A stretch of 64,000 nucleotides of DNA, from NCBI RefSeq assembly GCF_900119365.1, contig NZ_FPJO01000009.1:1-64000 (forward strand), read 5' to 3'. A program made the translations under genes and the position numbers. Below, piece by piece: positions 7,852 to 15,839 of the stretch; positions within the stretch are counted from its first letter, which is position 1; every line of letters begins with the position of its first letter. The notes under the pieces are model-generated. The model saw only the letters and a program-made list of their open reading frames with translations. It was not told the origin of the DNA and did not search any database. This DNA is from Streptomyces atratus (GTDB lineage Bacteria > Actinomycetota > Actinomycetes > Streptomycetales > Streptomycetaceae).

Positions 7852-8514
7852 GTGGAAGCGGAGTTCGAGGGCGATTTCGAGACGCACCTGACGGTGCGGT
7901 TCGATCCCCGCGCCGACGAGGCGGAGGAGGGCGCCCGGCTGGCGCGCTGGGCGGAGCGGCACGGCCTGAAGCTCACCCGTATCGTCCTGGACCGCGGTGC
8001 CGTGCCGGACCAGCCCATGCTGACCGAGCAGGGCCGCGGTTCGCTCTCCCGGCAGCGGGCCGCCGCGGAGCTCCGGGCGGACGCGCTGCGCGCGGCGGGC
8101 TTCCCCGTCGTACGCGTGAAGATCGAGGCCGCCCCGTGGAACGAGGACATACCCCGGACGGCCGACGAGGCCGCCGCGCTGTCCCCCGACTGCCACTTCG
8201 AGCACCACGTGAAACTACTGCTCTCCGGCGAACGGGACCTCGCCGCCGCGCGGGCCGCGGCCGAGCGGCACAGCGCGCACCTGTCGCACAACGCCCGCCG
8301 CACCGACGGGCGGGGCCGCCACGAGCGGTTCGTCACCCAGCGCTGCCGTGCGATCGGCCGGTCCGGGGCGCGGACCCGGCTCGACGCGCTGCTGCGCGCG
8401 CTGGACGATGCCGGGCTCGAAGTGCTGGAGACCGAGGAGGAGTTCGTGGTGCACGACGACCATCCGGCGGTGGACGCGGGCTGGATCGTCGAGCAGGCCG
8501 GGGCGGCGCTGTGA
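7852..8514 (+). CDS. Unrecognised protein coupled to an AbiEii-like nucleotidyltransferase
   Basis: I do not recognise the function of this 220-residue protein. It has a globular composition with no signal peptide or membrane helix. Visible marks are two histidine-bearing strands, FETHLTVRF near residues 8-16 and HFEHHVKLLL near 115-124, a GFPVVRVKIEAAPWN strand-turn, an ERFVTQRC segment near 165 and an acidic EEEFVVHDDHP segment near 205. The HxT...HxK arrangement faintly resembles two-histidine phosphoesterase motifs, but the second motif is not HxT/S, so this is speculation. The GTG at 7852 follows GGAGGGGTAC. An ATG-like start further upstream at 7762 has no ribosome binding site. The TGA overlaps the GTG of the next gene (GTGA), so the two proteins are probably made in fixed ratio. 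Confidence 0.65.
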   Translation: MEAEFEGDFETHLTVRFDPRADEAEEGARLARWAERHGLKLTRIVLDRGAVPDQPMLTEQGRGSLSRQRAAAELRADALRAAGFPVVRVKIEAAPWNEDIPRTADEAAALSPDCHFEHHVKLLLSGERDLAAARAAAERHSAHLSHNARRTDGRGRHERFVTQRCRAIGRSGARTRLDALLRALDDAGLEVLETEEEFVVHDDHPAVDAGWIVEQAGAAL

Positions 8515-9545
8515 GCACGGGCGACCGCCCCGTTCCCGGGGAACCGACGTTCGACGACCCGGCGCTCGCTCCGCGCTGGCGGGCCGCCCGGCGCAGCGTC
8601 CAGGACCATCTGCTGTCCGTGATAGCCGGGTCGCCGTGGGGTGACCAGCTGGTTCTGCGCGGCAGCCTCCCGCTCCAGGCGTGGGTGGGCGCGGCGGCAC
8701 GGGAGCCGGGCGATCTGGACTGGATCGTGTACGGCCCGACGACGGATGAATTCGTCGACCGCCTCGATCCCTACCCGTATGTCGACGGGATCGAGGCGGT
8801 CCCGCACTGGCCGGAGGCCGCGCACGGCGCGGCCGCTCCCGAGCTGTGGACGGACGAGGAGAGCCACGAGACCGCCGGTGCCCGGCCCGTGCTCGCACCC
8901 GAGGGGCTGCGCTGGGTCGAGATCGAGGACCCCGACGACATCGATCCGCCCGCCTCCCCCACCGAGGAGGTCGTCGCCGCCCTGACGGCCGGGCCGCGGC
9001 CGCCCGAGGGGATACGCATCGATCCGGGCCGGGTGACGTCGGACGGCGTGTGGATGTACCGGGAGTACGAGACGCCCGGCGTGCGGGTCGTCGTGCCCTG
9101 GCAGGCCGACGGGCTGCCGCCGGGCGAGCTGCGGATGGACTTCGCCCAGGACGAGCGGCTGCCGCGGGCACCGGTGTGGACGGCCTGCCCCCGCGGGGAC
9201 GGCGGACCGCCGACGCCGGTCCGCACCGCGGACCCGGGGCTCTCGCTCGCCTGGAAGCTGCTGTGGCTCGCCGAGGACCAGGAGGCGGAGGGCCGGTCGG
9301 GGGCGAAGGACCTGTACGACGCGGTGCTGCTCGCGGAGTACGACCGGACGCGGCTCCCGCCGCGTCTGCTGCACACCGTGCTCGGCCCGCACGCGGAGGG
9401 CTTCACACCGCGGGCGGTGCTGGACTGGCTGGTGGACTGGTCCGCGTTCCACGCCGCGCACCCGTGGGTGGACGGCGGTCCGGACCGGTTGCGGGAGAGG
9501 CTGGCCACCGCGCTGCCACGGCTGCTGGAGCGGAGCGCCCCGTAG
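8511..9545 (+). CDS. AbiEii/AbiGii-like nucleotidyltransferase
   Basis: A 344-residue protein with a polymerase-beta-type nucleotidyltransferase signature: LVLRGS (G51-S52) followed 15 residues later by D68-L-D70, then W, the GS...DxD metal-binding pattern of the family. Near residue 245 it reads LAWKLLWLAEDQEAEGRSGAKDLYDAVLLAEY, which matches the K...R/K-DLYD helix of AbiEii/MenT-type proteins. AbiEii toxins transfer nucleotides to tRNA or proteins and are normally paired with an AbiEi-type winged-helix antitoxin, which is absent here. The partner is instead the unrelated upstream protein, to which this gene is coupled by a GTGA overlap. A long insertion (about residues 90-200, ending VVPWQADGLPPGELRMDFA) separates the two motifs. 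Confidence 0.72.
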   Translation: MSTGDRPVPGEPTFDDPALAPRWRAARRSVQDHLLSVIAGSPWGDQLVLRGSLPLQAWVGAAAREPGDLDWIVYGPTTDEFVDRLDPYPYVDGIEAVPHWPEAAHGAAAPELWTDEESHETAGARPVLAPEGLRWVEIEDPDDIDPPASPTEEVVAALTAGPRPPEGIRIDPGRVTSDGVWMYREYETPGVRVVVPWQADGLPPGELRMDFAQDERLPRAPVWTACPRGDGGPPTPVRTADPGLSLAWKLLWLAEDQEAEGRSGAKDLYDAVLLAEYDRTRLPPRLLHTVLGPHAEGFTPRAVLDWLVDWSAFHAAHPWVDGGPDRLRERLATALPRLLERSAP

Positions 9546-9619
9546 CCAGGGCAGCCGGACCGGACGACCGGGCCGGCCACCGGGTCACGGCGGCCGGTCC
9601 GGCAGGGCGTGGGCGCGCC

Positions 9620-9973
9620 CTACGGCTGGACGCTGATCTCGCCGATCCCGGTGCCGAGGGCGGAGCAGTGCGCGGTGGACTGACCGGACTGCCCGGGGGC
9701 GAGCGTGACGTGCTCGCCGTCCACGTCCGGGGACCAGCCGCAGACCAGATGCACCCAGAAGGTCTGCGTCGTGCTGCCGTTGTTGCGGCACAGCGCGAAG
9801 CCCGTGTAGTCGTCGATCTCGTGCTTTCCGGTGTCGCAGGACAGGCCGGGCGGCGTCGCCACGGCCGTCGCGGCGGTGGCGAGGATCGCGGGAACGGCGA
9901 GCGCGGCGGCCGTCCCCGCCACTACGGCGCCCCGGAGCACGGCCCTGGAAACACTCCCCATCGACAGTTTCAT
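9620..9973 (-). CDS. Small secreted protein of unknown function
   Basis: A 117-residue protein with a Sec signal peptide: KLSM...SRAVLRG, a hydrophobic stretch rich in Ala/Val/Leu, and a likely AVA-TP cleavage site near residue 39. The mature part of about 78 residues has four Cys (LSCDTGKHEI, FALCRNNGST, LVCGWSPD, AHCSALG), probably two disulfides, and reads like a small beta-sandwich. The ATG at 9973 follows AACAGGGAGAC. I do not recognise the family. It is convergent with the nucleotidyltransferase gene and divergent from the next secreted protein gene. Confidence 0.7.
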   Translation of the reverse strand: MKLSMGSVSRAVLRGAVVAGTAAALAVPAILATAATAVATPPGLSCDTGKHEIDDYTGFALCRNNGSTTQTFWVHLVCGWSPDVDGEHVTLAPGQSGQSTAHCSALGTGIGEISVQP

Positions 9974-10219
9974 GTCTCCCTGTTCCTCCTCGCTGGTGAT
10001 GAACTCGGTGCGCCGACAACCGTCCCCCACCGCCCGTAACCCAAAACGAGGCAAAACATCACAGTGTGTATGTGCTGTGGTGGTGTTCTCCGCCGCGCGA
10101 CCGGTGCGCCCCCGGCGTACGCTCGGAGGAATCCGATGGTGTGTGAACGGCAAGAATCGGATGGCACCTGAACAGGCCCGACGGGTTTCGCGCCCGGCGG
10201 GTTCTACGAGGGAGGCGAC

Positions 10220-11002
10220 GTGACCGGTCGACACAGCGGCACCCGCCGGGTCGCCTGGACGGCGGTCGTCGTGCTGGGACTCACCGGCGGCAGCGTCCTG
10301 GGCGGCGGTGCGGCCCGGGCGGACGACGGCAACGGCATCGAGAAACTCACCGCACAGCAGATCGCGGACCGTTCACGTGACGCCCTTATGAGCGCCCGTT
10401 CCCTGCATCTCAGCATGCGCGGAGACCTCGGCGTCGACCGGCCGTCGATGACTCTGGAGCTCACCCTGGACCGGGACGGGAACTGCAACGGATCGGTGGA
10501 TCTCGGCCACAGCCAGGGCTCGGTCCGGATCGTGAAGCGTGGCGACGAGGTCTGGGTCAAGCCGGACGCGAACTTCTGGAAGAACCAGGTCCCGAGCGGT
10601 GGTTCGGCCTTCGCCGCGATCCTCAATGGTCGATACATGAAGGGATCGGCCTCCGACCCGCGACTGCTCGGCATAGCGAACGGCTGCGATCTGGACACCT
10701 TCCAGAAGCTCGTCAGCGACAACGCGAACAACGACCGGGGGACGCTGAACAAGGGCAGGAAGACCACCCTCGACGGGGCTCCGGTGGTGCCACTGACCAG
10801 GATGCGCGACGGGCAGACGCTGATGATGTATGTCGCCGCCACGGGCAAGCCGTACCCCGTGAGGATCACGGCTCAGGGCGACGGGGCGGACGCGGTCGTG
10901 GGCTTCTCGGCCTTCGACAAGCCGGTGCCCACGACCACGCCGCCGCCGGATCAGACGTACGACATCAGTGCTCTGCTGGGCCGTACGTCCGCGCCGGTGT
11001 GA
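10220..11002 (+). CDS. Secreted lipid-carrier-like (LppX/LprG-type fold) protein
   Basis: A 260-residue exported protein with a signal peptide of about 34 residues (RRVAWTAVVVLGLTGG...GGAARADD). The body has the repeating strand pattern of the LppX/LprG or LolA-like fold: SARSLHLSMRG, SMTLELTLDRDGNCNGSV, VRIVKRGDEVWVKPDANFW, TLMMYVAATGKPYPVRI. It ends in a Pro/Thr-rich tail. There is no lipobox Cys, so it is secreted rather than lipid-anchored. The GTG at 10220 follows GAGGGAGGCGAC, a strong ribosome binding site. Related Streptomyces proteins are annotated only as hypothetical or lipoprotein-like. Its last 38 bases overlap the 3' end of the convergent NCS1 permease gene. Confidence 0.7.
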   Translation: MTGRHSGTRRVAWTAVVVLGLTGGSVLGGGAARADDGNGIEKLTAQQIADRSRDALMSARSLHLSMRGDLGVDRPSMTLELTLDRDGNCNGSVDLGHSQGSVRIVKRGDEVWVKPDANFWKNQVPSGGSAFAAILNGRYMKGSASDPRLLGIANGCDLDTFQKLVSDNANNDRGTLNKGRKTTLDGAPVVPLTRMRDGQTLMMYVAATGKPYPVRITAQGDGADAVVGFSAFDKPVPTTTPPPDQTYDISALLGRTSAPV

Positions 11003-12515
11003 CACCGGACCGTCCGCTGAGCACCACGTACAGCAGCAGCGACGAGGCCAGCCCGACCGCCCAGCCGTAGTCCGCGAGCGGTTTGAGGAACGGGATCAGA
11101 CCGCCGGCCGGGAACGGGCCCTCCCCGGGGGCGGAGTGGGAGCCCCCGATCGCGAGGACCCCGCCGGCGGCGAACGCGACGACGGCTCGCCGGTTCCAGC
11201 CGTTCGTGTACCAGTAGCGGCCGCCGGGGCGGTAGAGGTCGGCCAGGTCGAGCACGGTGCGGCGGACGATCCAGTAGTCGGCGATCAGGATGCCCGCGAC
11301 CGTGCCGAGCAGTCCGCCGACCAGCCCGAGCCAGGTGAAGATGTACAGCTCGGGGGTCTCGGTGAGCTTCCACGGCATGATCAGGACGCCGACGACGCCC
11401 GTGATCAGGGCGCCCGTACGGAAGTTGATGAACCGGGGCGCGAGGTTCGCCAGGTCGTACGCGGGTGACACGACGTTCGCCGCGATGTTCACGGAGATGG
11501 TCGCGACCAGCACCGTCACCAGGGCGAAGAGCAGCCCGAAGACGCTGTCGGTCCTCGCCACGAGCTGGACCGGGTCCCAGATCGCCTCGCCGTACACGGC
11601 CTGCGAGCCGGAGGTGACCAGGACCGACAGCAGGGCGAAGAGGGTCATGGTGGTGGGCAGGCCGAGTATCTGACCCCGGATCTGGGCGCGTTGGCCGGCC
11701 CCGAAGCGGGTGAAGTCGGGGATGTTCAGCGAGAGCGTGGCCCAGAACGCGATCATGCCCATCAGCGAGGGGAAGAAGACCGGCCAGAACTCCTTGCCCC
11801 AGCCGAGCTCAGAGGGCTGGTCGAGCAGCGGGCCGAAGCCGCCCGCCTTGACGGCGATCCAGACCAGCAGCACGACGGCGCCGACGATGACGAACGGCGC
11901 CGCCCAGTTCTCGAACCGTCGCAGCGCGTCCATCCCCCGGTAGATGATGGCGAGTTCGAGCGCCCAGAAGAGGATGAAGCAGAGCCAGAGCGTCCACGGC
12001 TGCCCGCCGATCTCGGACGCCTTCGCCCAGCCGCCGAAGATCTTCCCCAGCAGGGTGAAGATGCCGACGCCGCCGATCCACGTCTGGATGCCGAACCAGG
12101 CGCAGGCCACCGCGGCCCGGATCAGCGCGGGCAGGTTGGCGCCGCGCAGCCCGAAGGAGGCGCGGGCCAGCACCGGGAAGGGAATGCCGTACTTGGGTCC
12201 GGCGTGACCGGTGAGCAGCATGGGCCCGAGCACGATGAGGTTGGCCAGCGCGATGGTGAACACGGCCTGTTTCCAGTCCATGCCGAGGGCCACCAGGCCG
12301 GAGGCGAGCAGCCAGGACGGGATGTTGTGGGCCATGCCCACCCAGAGCGCGGCGAAGTTGTATGTCGTCCAGCGGCGCCGTTCCAGCGGGACGGGCAACA
12401 GGTCCTCGTTGACGAACCGGTTGTCGGTGGGAACGGCGCCGGGGGCGAGTTCGATGCGCCCCGAGGGGTCGGATATCGGGTCCTGCGGTGGGATCGGTGG
12501 GACGGTCGAGGTCAT
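10965..12515 (-). CDS. NCS1-family nucleobase/hydantoin:cation symporter
   Basis: A 516-residue membrane protein with about 12 predicted transmembrane helices. NCS1 landmarks: FVNEDLLPVPLERRRWTTYN before helix 1, then AALWVGMAHNIPSWLLASGL, GHAGPKYGIPFPVLARASFG, CAWFGIQTWIGG, NIPDFTRFGAGQR and GILIADYWIVRR. It probably imports uracil, hydantoin, allantoin or a related ring. It lies downstream of the LLM oxidoreductase and dihydropyrimidinase genes on the same strand with a 132-base gap holding a G-rich tandem repeat, so it is likely the last gene of that catabolic unit. The ATG at 12515 is weakly supported by GAAGGGTCCAGCC upstream. Confidence 0.9.
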   Translation of the reverse strand: MTSTVPPIPPQDPISDPSGRIELAPGAVPTDNRFVNEDLLPVPLERRRWTTYNFAALWVGMAHNIPSWLLASGLVALGMDWKQAVFTIALANLIVLGPMLLTGHAGPKYGIPFPVLARASFGLRGANLPALIRAAVACAWFGIQTWIGGVGIFTLLGKIFGGWAKASEIGGQPWTLWLCFILFWALELAIIYRGMDALRRFENWAAPFVIVGAVVLLVWIAVKAGGFGPLLDQPSELGWGKEFWPVFFPSLMGMIAFWATLSLNIPDFTRFGAGQRAQIRGQILGLPTTMTLFALLSVLVTSGSQAVYGEAIWDPVQLVARTDSVFGLLFALVTVLVATISVNIAANVVSPAYDLANLAPRFINFRTGALITGVVGVLIMPWKLTETPELYIFTWLGLVGGLLGTVAGILIADYWIVRRTVLDLADLYRPGGRYWYTNGWNRRAVVAFAAGGVLAIGGSHSAPGEGPFPAGGLIPFLKPLADYGWAVGLASSLLLYVVLSGRSGVTPARTYGPAEH

Positions 12516-12575
12516 GGCGGCTGGACCCTTCGCTCGGGAACGGTGCCGTGCGGGGCGGGGCGCGGGGGTACGGCG

Positions 12576-12623
12576 GTGCGGGGACGGGGGTGCGGGGACG
12601 GGGGTGCGGGGACGGGGGTGCGG
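12576..12623. repeat. Three 14-bp tandem repeats, G-rich (GTGCGGGGACGGGG)
   Basis: The unit GTGCGGGGACGGGG occurs exactly three times (12576-12589, 12590-12603, 12604-12617), followed by a partial copy GTGCGG. It lies in the gap between the LLM oxidoreductase stop and the NCS1 start. The plus strand carries many closely spaced G-runs of 4-5, so a G-quadruplex is possible on that strand; in the minus-strand transcript the region is C-rich. Copy number is likely to vary between strains. Confidence 0.9.
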
Positions 12624-12647
12624 ACAACCCTGCGGGGAGGGGACGGG

Positions 12648-13649
12648 TCAGTCCGACAGAGCGGGGATGATCTGCGCGCCGTAGGCGTCGATCGTCGCCT
12701 CCCGCGCGTCGTGCATGTTGTATACGGCGAACTGGTCGACGCCCAGGTCGCGCAGGGCCCGCAGCTTCTCGATGTGCGCCTCGGCGGGGCCCAGCAGGCA
12801 GAACCGGTCGACGATCTCGTCCGGCACGAAGTTCGTGTCGGGGTTCCCGGCCCGGCCGTGGTGGCTGTAGTCGTAGCCCTGCCGGTCCTTGATGTAGGCG
12901 GTCAGGGCCTCGGGGACGAGCCCGGAGTGCGCGCCGTACCGGGAGACGAGGTCCGCGACGTGGTTGCCGACCATGCCGCCGAACCAACGGCACTGCTCGC
13001 GGGCGTGGTCGAGGTCGTCGCCCACATAGGCGGGGGCGGCGACGCAGATCGTCACGGAGTCCGGGTCGCGGCCCGCCTCCGTCGCCGCGTCCCGTACCGC
13101 CTTGATCATCCACTCGGTGAGGAACGGGTCGGCGAGCTGGAGGATGAAGCCGTCGGCCTTCTGCCCGGCGAGGGCGAGCGCCTTCGGGCCGTACGCGCCC
13201 ATCCAGACGGGCAGTCTGCCGTCCTTCACCCAGGGGATCTGGACCGGCTGCCCGTCGACGGTCGTCTCGCGTCCCTCGGCGAGGTCGCGGATGACGTCGA
13301 TGGCCTCGCCGAGCCGGGCCAGGGTGTTGGGTTTGCGTCCTGCGACGCGCATCGCCGAGTCGCCCCGTCCGATGCCGCAGACGGTGCGGTTGCCGTACAT
13401 GTCGTTGAGGGTGGCGAAGGTGGAGGCGGTCACCTCCCAGGTGCGGGTGCCCGGGTTGGTGACCATGGGGCCGACAATGAGGTGTTCGGTGTGTTCGAGG
13501 ATCTGGCTGTAGATGACGAACGGTTCCTGCCAGAGCACCGTCGAGTCGAAGGTCCAGCCGTAGCGGAAGCCGTTGCGTTCGGCGCGGCGCATCAGGCCGA
13601 CGACGGCCGAGGCGGGCGGGTCGGTCTGGAGGACGAGTCCGAAGTCCAT
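12648..13649 (-). CDS. LLM-class F420-dependent oxidoreductase of a hydantoin/pyrimidine cluster
   Basis: A 333-residue luciferase-like monooxygenase-fold protein. Visible: a first strand MDFGLVLQTDPPASAVVGLM, the GWTFDSTVLWQEPFVIYSQI helix, VGPMVTNPGTRTWEVTAS (the TNPxTR motif common in F420-linked members), NDMYGNRTVCGIGRGDSA and LPVWMGAYGPKALALAG. Members of this subgroup are predicted to use coenzyme F420 and recur beside dihydropyrimidinase genes; the reaction is not known. It starts 11 bases after the dihydropyrimidinase stop, so the two are co-transcribed. No dihydropyrimidine dehydrogenase gene is present, so this enzyme may supply the redox step (inference). Confidence 0.88.
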   Translation of the reverse strand: MDFGLVLQTDPPASAVVGLMRRAERNGFRYGWTFDSTVLWQEPFVIYSQILEHTEHLIVGPMVTNPGTRTWEVTASTFATLNDMYGNRTVCGIGRGDSAMRVAGRKPNTLARLGEAIDVIRDLAEGRETTVDGQPVQIPWVKDGRLPVWMGAYGPKALALAGQKADGFILQLADPFLTEWMIKAVRDAATEAGRDPDSVTICVAAPAYVGDDLDHAREQCRWFGGMVGNHVADLVSRYGAHSGLVPEALTAYIKDRQGYDYSHHGRAGNPDTNFVPDEIVDRFCLLGPAEAHIEKLRALRDLGVDQFAVYNMHDAREATIDAYGAQIIPALSD

Positions 13650-13660
13650 GACGGGTGCTC

Positions 13661-15061
13661 CTAGTCGAGGTACTGACAGGTGGCGCGCGGGGTGTAGCTG
13701 CCGTGTCCGGCCCGGCCGGTGAACTTCCTCTCGTCGATGACGACCTCGCCGCGCGAGAGGACCGTTTCGACCTGGCCGGTGATCCGTTTTCCCTCGTACG
13801 CCGAGTAGTCGACGTTCATGTGATGGGTCTCGGCGGAGATGGTCTGTTCGGCCGCCGGGTCGTAGATGACGACATCGGCGTCGGCGCCCGGGGCGATGGT
13901 GCCCTTCTTCGGGTACAGGCCGAACATCCGGGCCGGGGATGCGCAGGCGATCTCGATCCAGCGGCGGCGCGAGATGTGGCCGTCCACGACCGCTTGGTGG
14001 AGGAGGTCCATCCGGTTCTCCACACCCGGCATTCCGTTGGGGATCTTGGAGAAGTCGCCCCGGCCCATCTCCTTCTGGCCGAAGAAGCAGAAGGGGCAGT
14101 GGTCGGTGGAGACGACCTGGAGTTCGTTGTTCCTGAGCCCCCGCCAGAGCGCTTCCTGGTGTTCCCTGGGCCGCAGCGGGGTGGAGCAGACGTACTTGGC
14201 GCCTTCGAAGTCCGGCTCGGCGAGGTTGTCGGTGGAGAGGAAGAGGTACTGCGGGCAGGTCTCGCCGAAGACCGGAAGTCCCTTGTGGCGGGCGGCGGCG
14301 ACCTCGGCGACGGCCTCGTCCGCGGAGACGTGCACGACATACAGCGGGGAGCCGGCGACGCGGGCGAGCTGGATGGCACGGTGGGTGGCCTCGGCCTCCA
14401 GCGCCACCTTGCGCACGTCTCCGTGGTAGCGGGGGTCGGTGCGGCCCTCGGCGAGGGCCTGTTCGACGAGTACGTCGATGGCGATGCCGTTCTCCGCGTG
14501 CATCATGATCAGGCCGCCGTTGTGGGAGGCCCGTTGCATGGCGCGCAGGATCTGGCCGTCGTCGCTGTAGAAGACACCGGGATAGGCCATGAACAATTTG
14601 AAGGAGGTCACGCCCTCCGACACCAGCAGGTCCATCTCCTTGAGCGTGGACTCGTTCACATCGGAGAGGATCATGTGGAAGGCGTAGTCGATGGCGCATT
14701 TGCCGTCGGCCTTCGCGTACCAGGCGTCGAGCCCCTCGCGGACCGCGTGGCCGACGGACTGGATGGCGAAGTCGACGATCGTGGTCGTGCCGCCCCAGGC
14801 GGCCGCCCGGGTGCCGGTCTCGAAGGTGTCGGCGGCGTAGGTGCCGCCGAACGGCATCTCCATGTGGGTATGCGCGTCGACGCCGCCCGGGATGACGTAT
14901 TTGCCGGTGGCGTCGATCCTCCGGTCTGCGCTCCAGCTCTCGGCCGCGTCGGTGCCGTGCGCCGCGAGGGCCACGATGCGGCCGCCCTCGATGAGTACGT
15001 CGGCATGGATTTCGTCGGACGCGGTGATGACGAGACCACCGTGGATGACGGTGCGGCTCAT
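13661..15061 (-). CDS. hydA: Dihydropyrimidinase / D-hydantoinase
   Basis: A 466-residue cyclic amidohydrolase that opens dihydrouracil or 5-substituted hydantoins to N-carbamoyl-beta-amino acids or N-carbamoyl amino acids. Metal ligands are clear: HxH in GGVDAHTHMEM, the carboxylated lysine in GVTSFKLFMAYPG, His in MMHAENG and YVVHVSADEA, and Asp in VVSTDHCPF. The tail GADADVVIYDP is typical of the family. The ATG at 15061 follows GAGGAGGGGTAC. A 14-bp palindrome sits 29 bases upstream of the start and is shared with the other catabolic operon of this region. First gene of the unit hydA-LLM-NCS1. Confidence 0.93.
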   Translation of the reverse strand: MSRTVIHGGLVITASDEIHADVLIEGGRIVALAAHGTDAAESWSADRRIDATGKYVIPGGVDAHTHMEMPFGGTYAADTFETGTRAAAWGGTTTIVDFAIQSVGHAVREGLDAWYAKADGKCAIDYAFHMILSDVNESTLKEMDLLVSEGVTSFKLFMAYPGVFYSDDGQILRAMQRASHNGGLIMMHAENGIAIDVLVEQALAEGRTDPRYHGDVRKVALEAEATHRAIQLARVAGSPLYVVHVSADEAVAEVAAARHKGLPVFGETCPQYLFLSTDNLAEPDFEGAKYVCSTPLRPREHQEALWRGLRNNELQVVSTDHCPFCFFGQKEMGRGDFSKIPNGMPGVENRMDLLHQAVVDGHISRRRWIEIACASPARMFGLYPKKGTIAPGADADVVIYDPAAEQTISAETHHMNVDYSAYEGKRITGQVETVLSRGEVVIDERKFTGRAGHGSYTPRATCQYLD

Positions 15062-15089
15062 GTACCCCTCCTCACTGTGGCGGAATGGG

Positions 15090-15103
15090 TCTACGCACGT
15101 AGA
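15090..15103. promoter_or_regulatory. Palindromic operator candidate upstream of hydA (TCTACGCACGTAGA)
   Basis: TCTACG-CA-CGTAGA is a 6-bp inverted repeat around a 2-bp centre, located 29 bases before the hydA start. A half-site GAACGTAGAAG follows near 15119-15129. A near-identical palindrome (TCTACG-CC-CGTAGA) lies before the nitrilase operon at 18005-18018. The duplicated site implies one regulator for both units; no regulator gene is adjacent. Confidence 0.7.
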
Positions 15104-15282
15104 CAAGGTGCGTGATGAAGAACGTAGAAGTGGGTTACCCACTGTGGCAATACCGCTGCCGCTAACCGCTGAAGACGTTTCTGTTTCATCCGCCCGGCAC
15201 TCCACCGGCCCACAGCCGCGACGACGACCGGCGCGGCGACCGCCATTCAGTAACGAAACGATTACGGGTCTGGTCCAAATGT

Positions 15283-15764
15283 TCGCTGCGCCCCGCGCTG
15301 CACACCCCCGTCGACGAGACCGGGCTCCCGGCCGACGCCGAGGGGTGGACGAGCACCGCACCCGAGGGCTGGTCCATCGACAACTCGAAGATGCCGGCCG
15401 GCGGCGTCACCGAGTGGCGCGGCTGGTCCTTCGCCACCGGCGAGTTCTGGACCGACGCCGAGCGCGGCCAGGGCCGCGAGACCGACGTCCGCGCCCGCAA
15501 TGTGTTCGCGGTCGCCGACTCCGACGAGTGGGACGACAAGGCGCACGGCGCCGGGCAGCTCGACTCCACCCTGGTCAGCCCCGCCTACCGGCTGAACGGC
15601 GCGGCCGGGGCGACCGTCTCGTACGCGACGAACTACCGGGTGGACGGCCCGCAGACCGGCGATGTGTACGTCTCGTACGACGGCTGCACCCCGCAGGTCG
15701 CTACGGCGAGCTCGACCCGGTTCACGGCCTGGAGCTGACCCGCCCCACCGGCCACCGGGGCTGA
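15283..15764 (+). pseudogene. Remnant of a secreted metallophosphoesterase
   Basis: An open frame without a start codon reads ...PALHTPVDETGLPADAEGWT, then APEGWSIDNSKMPAGGVTEW, a WSFATGEFWTDAERGQGR loop, NVFAVADSDEWDD, and LVSPAYRLNGAAGATVSYAT up to DVYVSYDGC. This matches the beta-sandwich region that follows the catalytic domain in secreted Streptomyces metallophosphoesterases. The catalytic part is missing. After SYDG the match shifts frame, and a neighbouring frame supplies RYGELDPVHGLELTRPTGHRG to a TGA at 15764, so there is a 5' deletion plus a frameshift. It lies opposite in strand to the catabolic genes it separates. Confidence 0.6.
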
Positions 15765-15839
15765 CCGGTGGGCCGGGCCCCGTACCCACCGGCCGGAGCC
15801 CGGCCCACCGCTCGACCCACCGGCCTCGGCCGGCCTGCC

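Noticed and set aside
8211..8290. HxT/HxK motifs of the 7852-8514 protein as proof of a 2H-phosphoesterase
   Set aside because: The second motif is HHVK rather than HxT/S and the spacing is only approximate, so no family was assigned.
12576..12623. CRISPR-like repeat array
   Set aside because: The 14-bp units are directly adjacent with no spacers, and no cas gene is present; it is a simple tandem repeat.
11691..13664. A 657-codon plus-strand frame opposite the NCS1 and LLM genes
   Set aside because: No motif and no ribosome binding site; both genes on the other strand are well supported.
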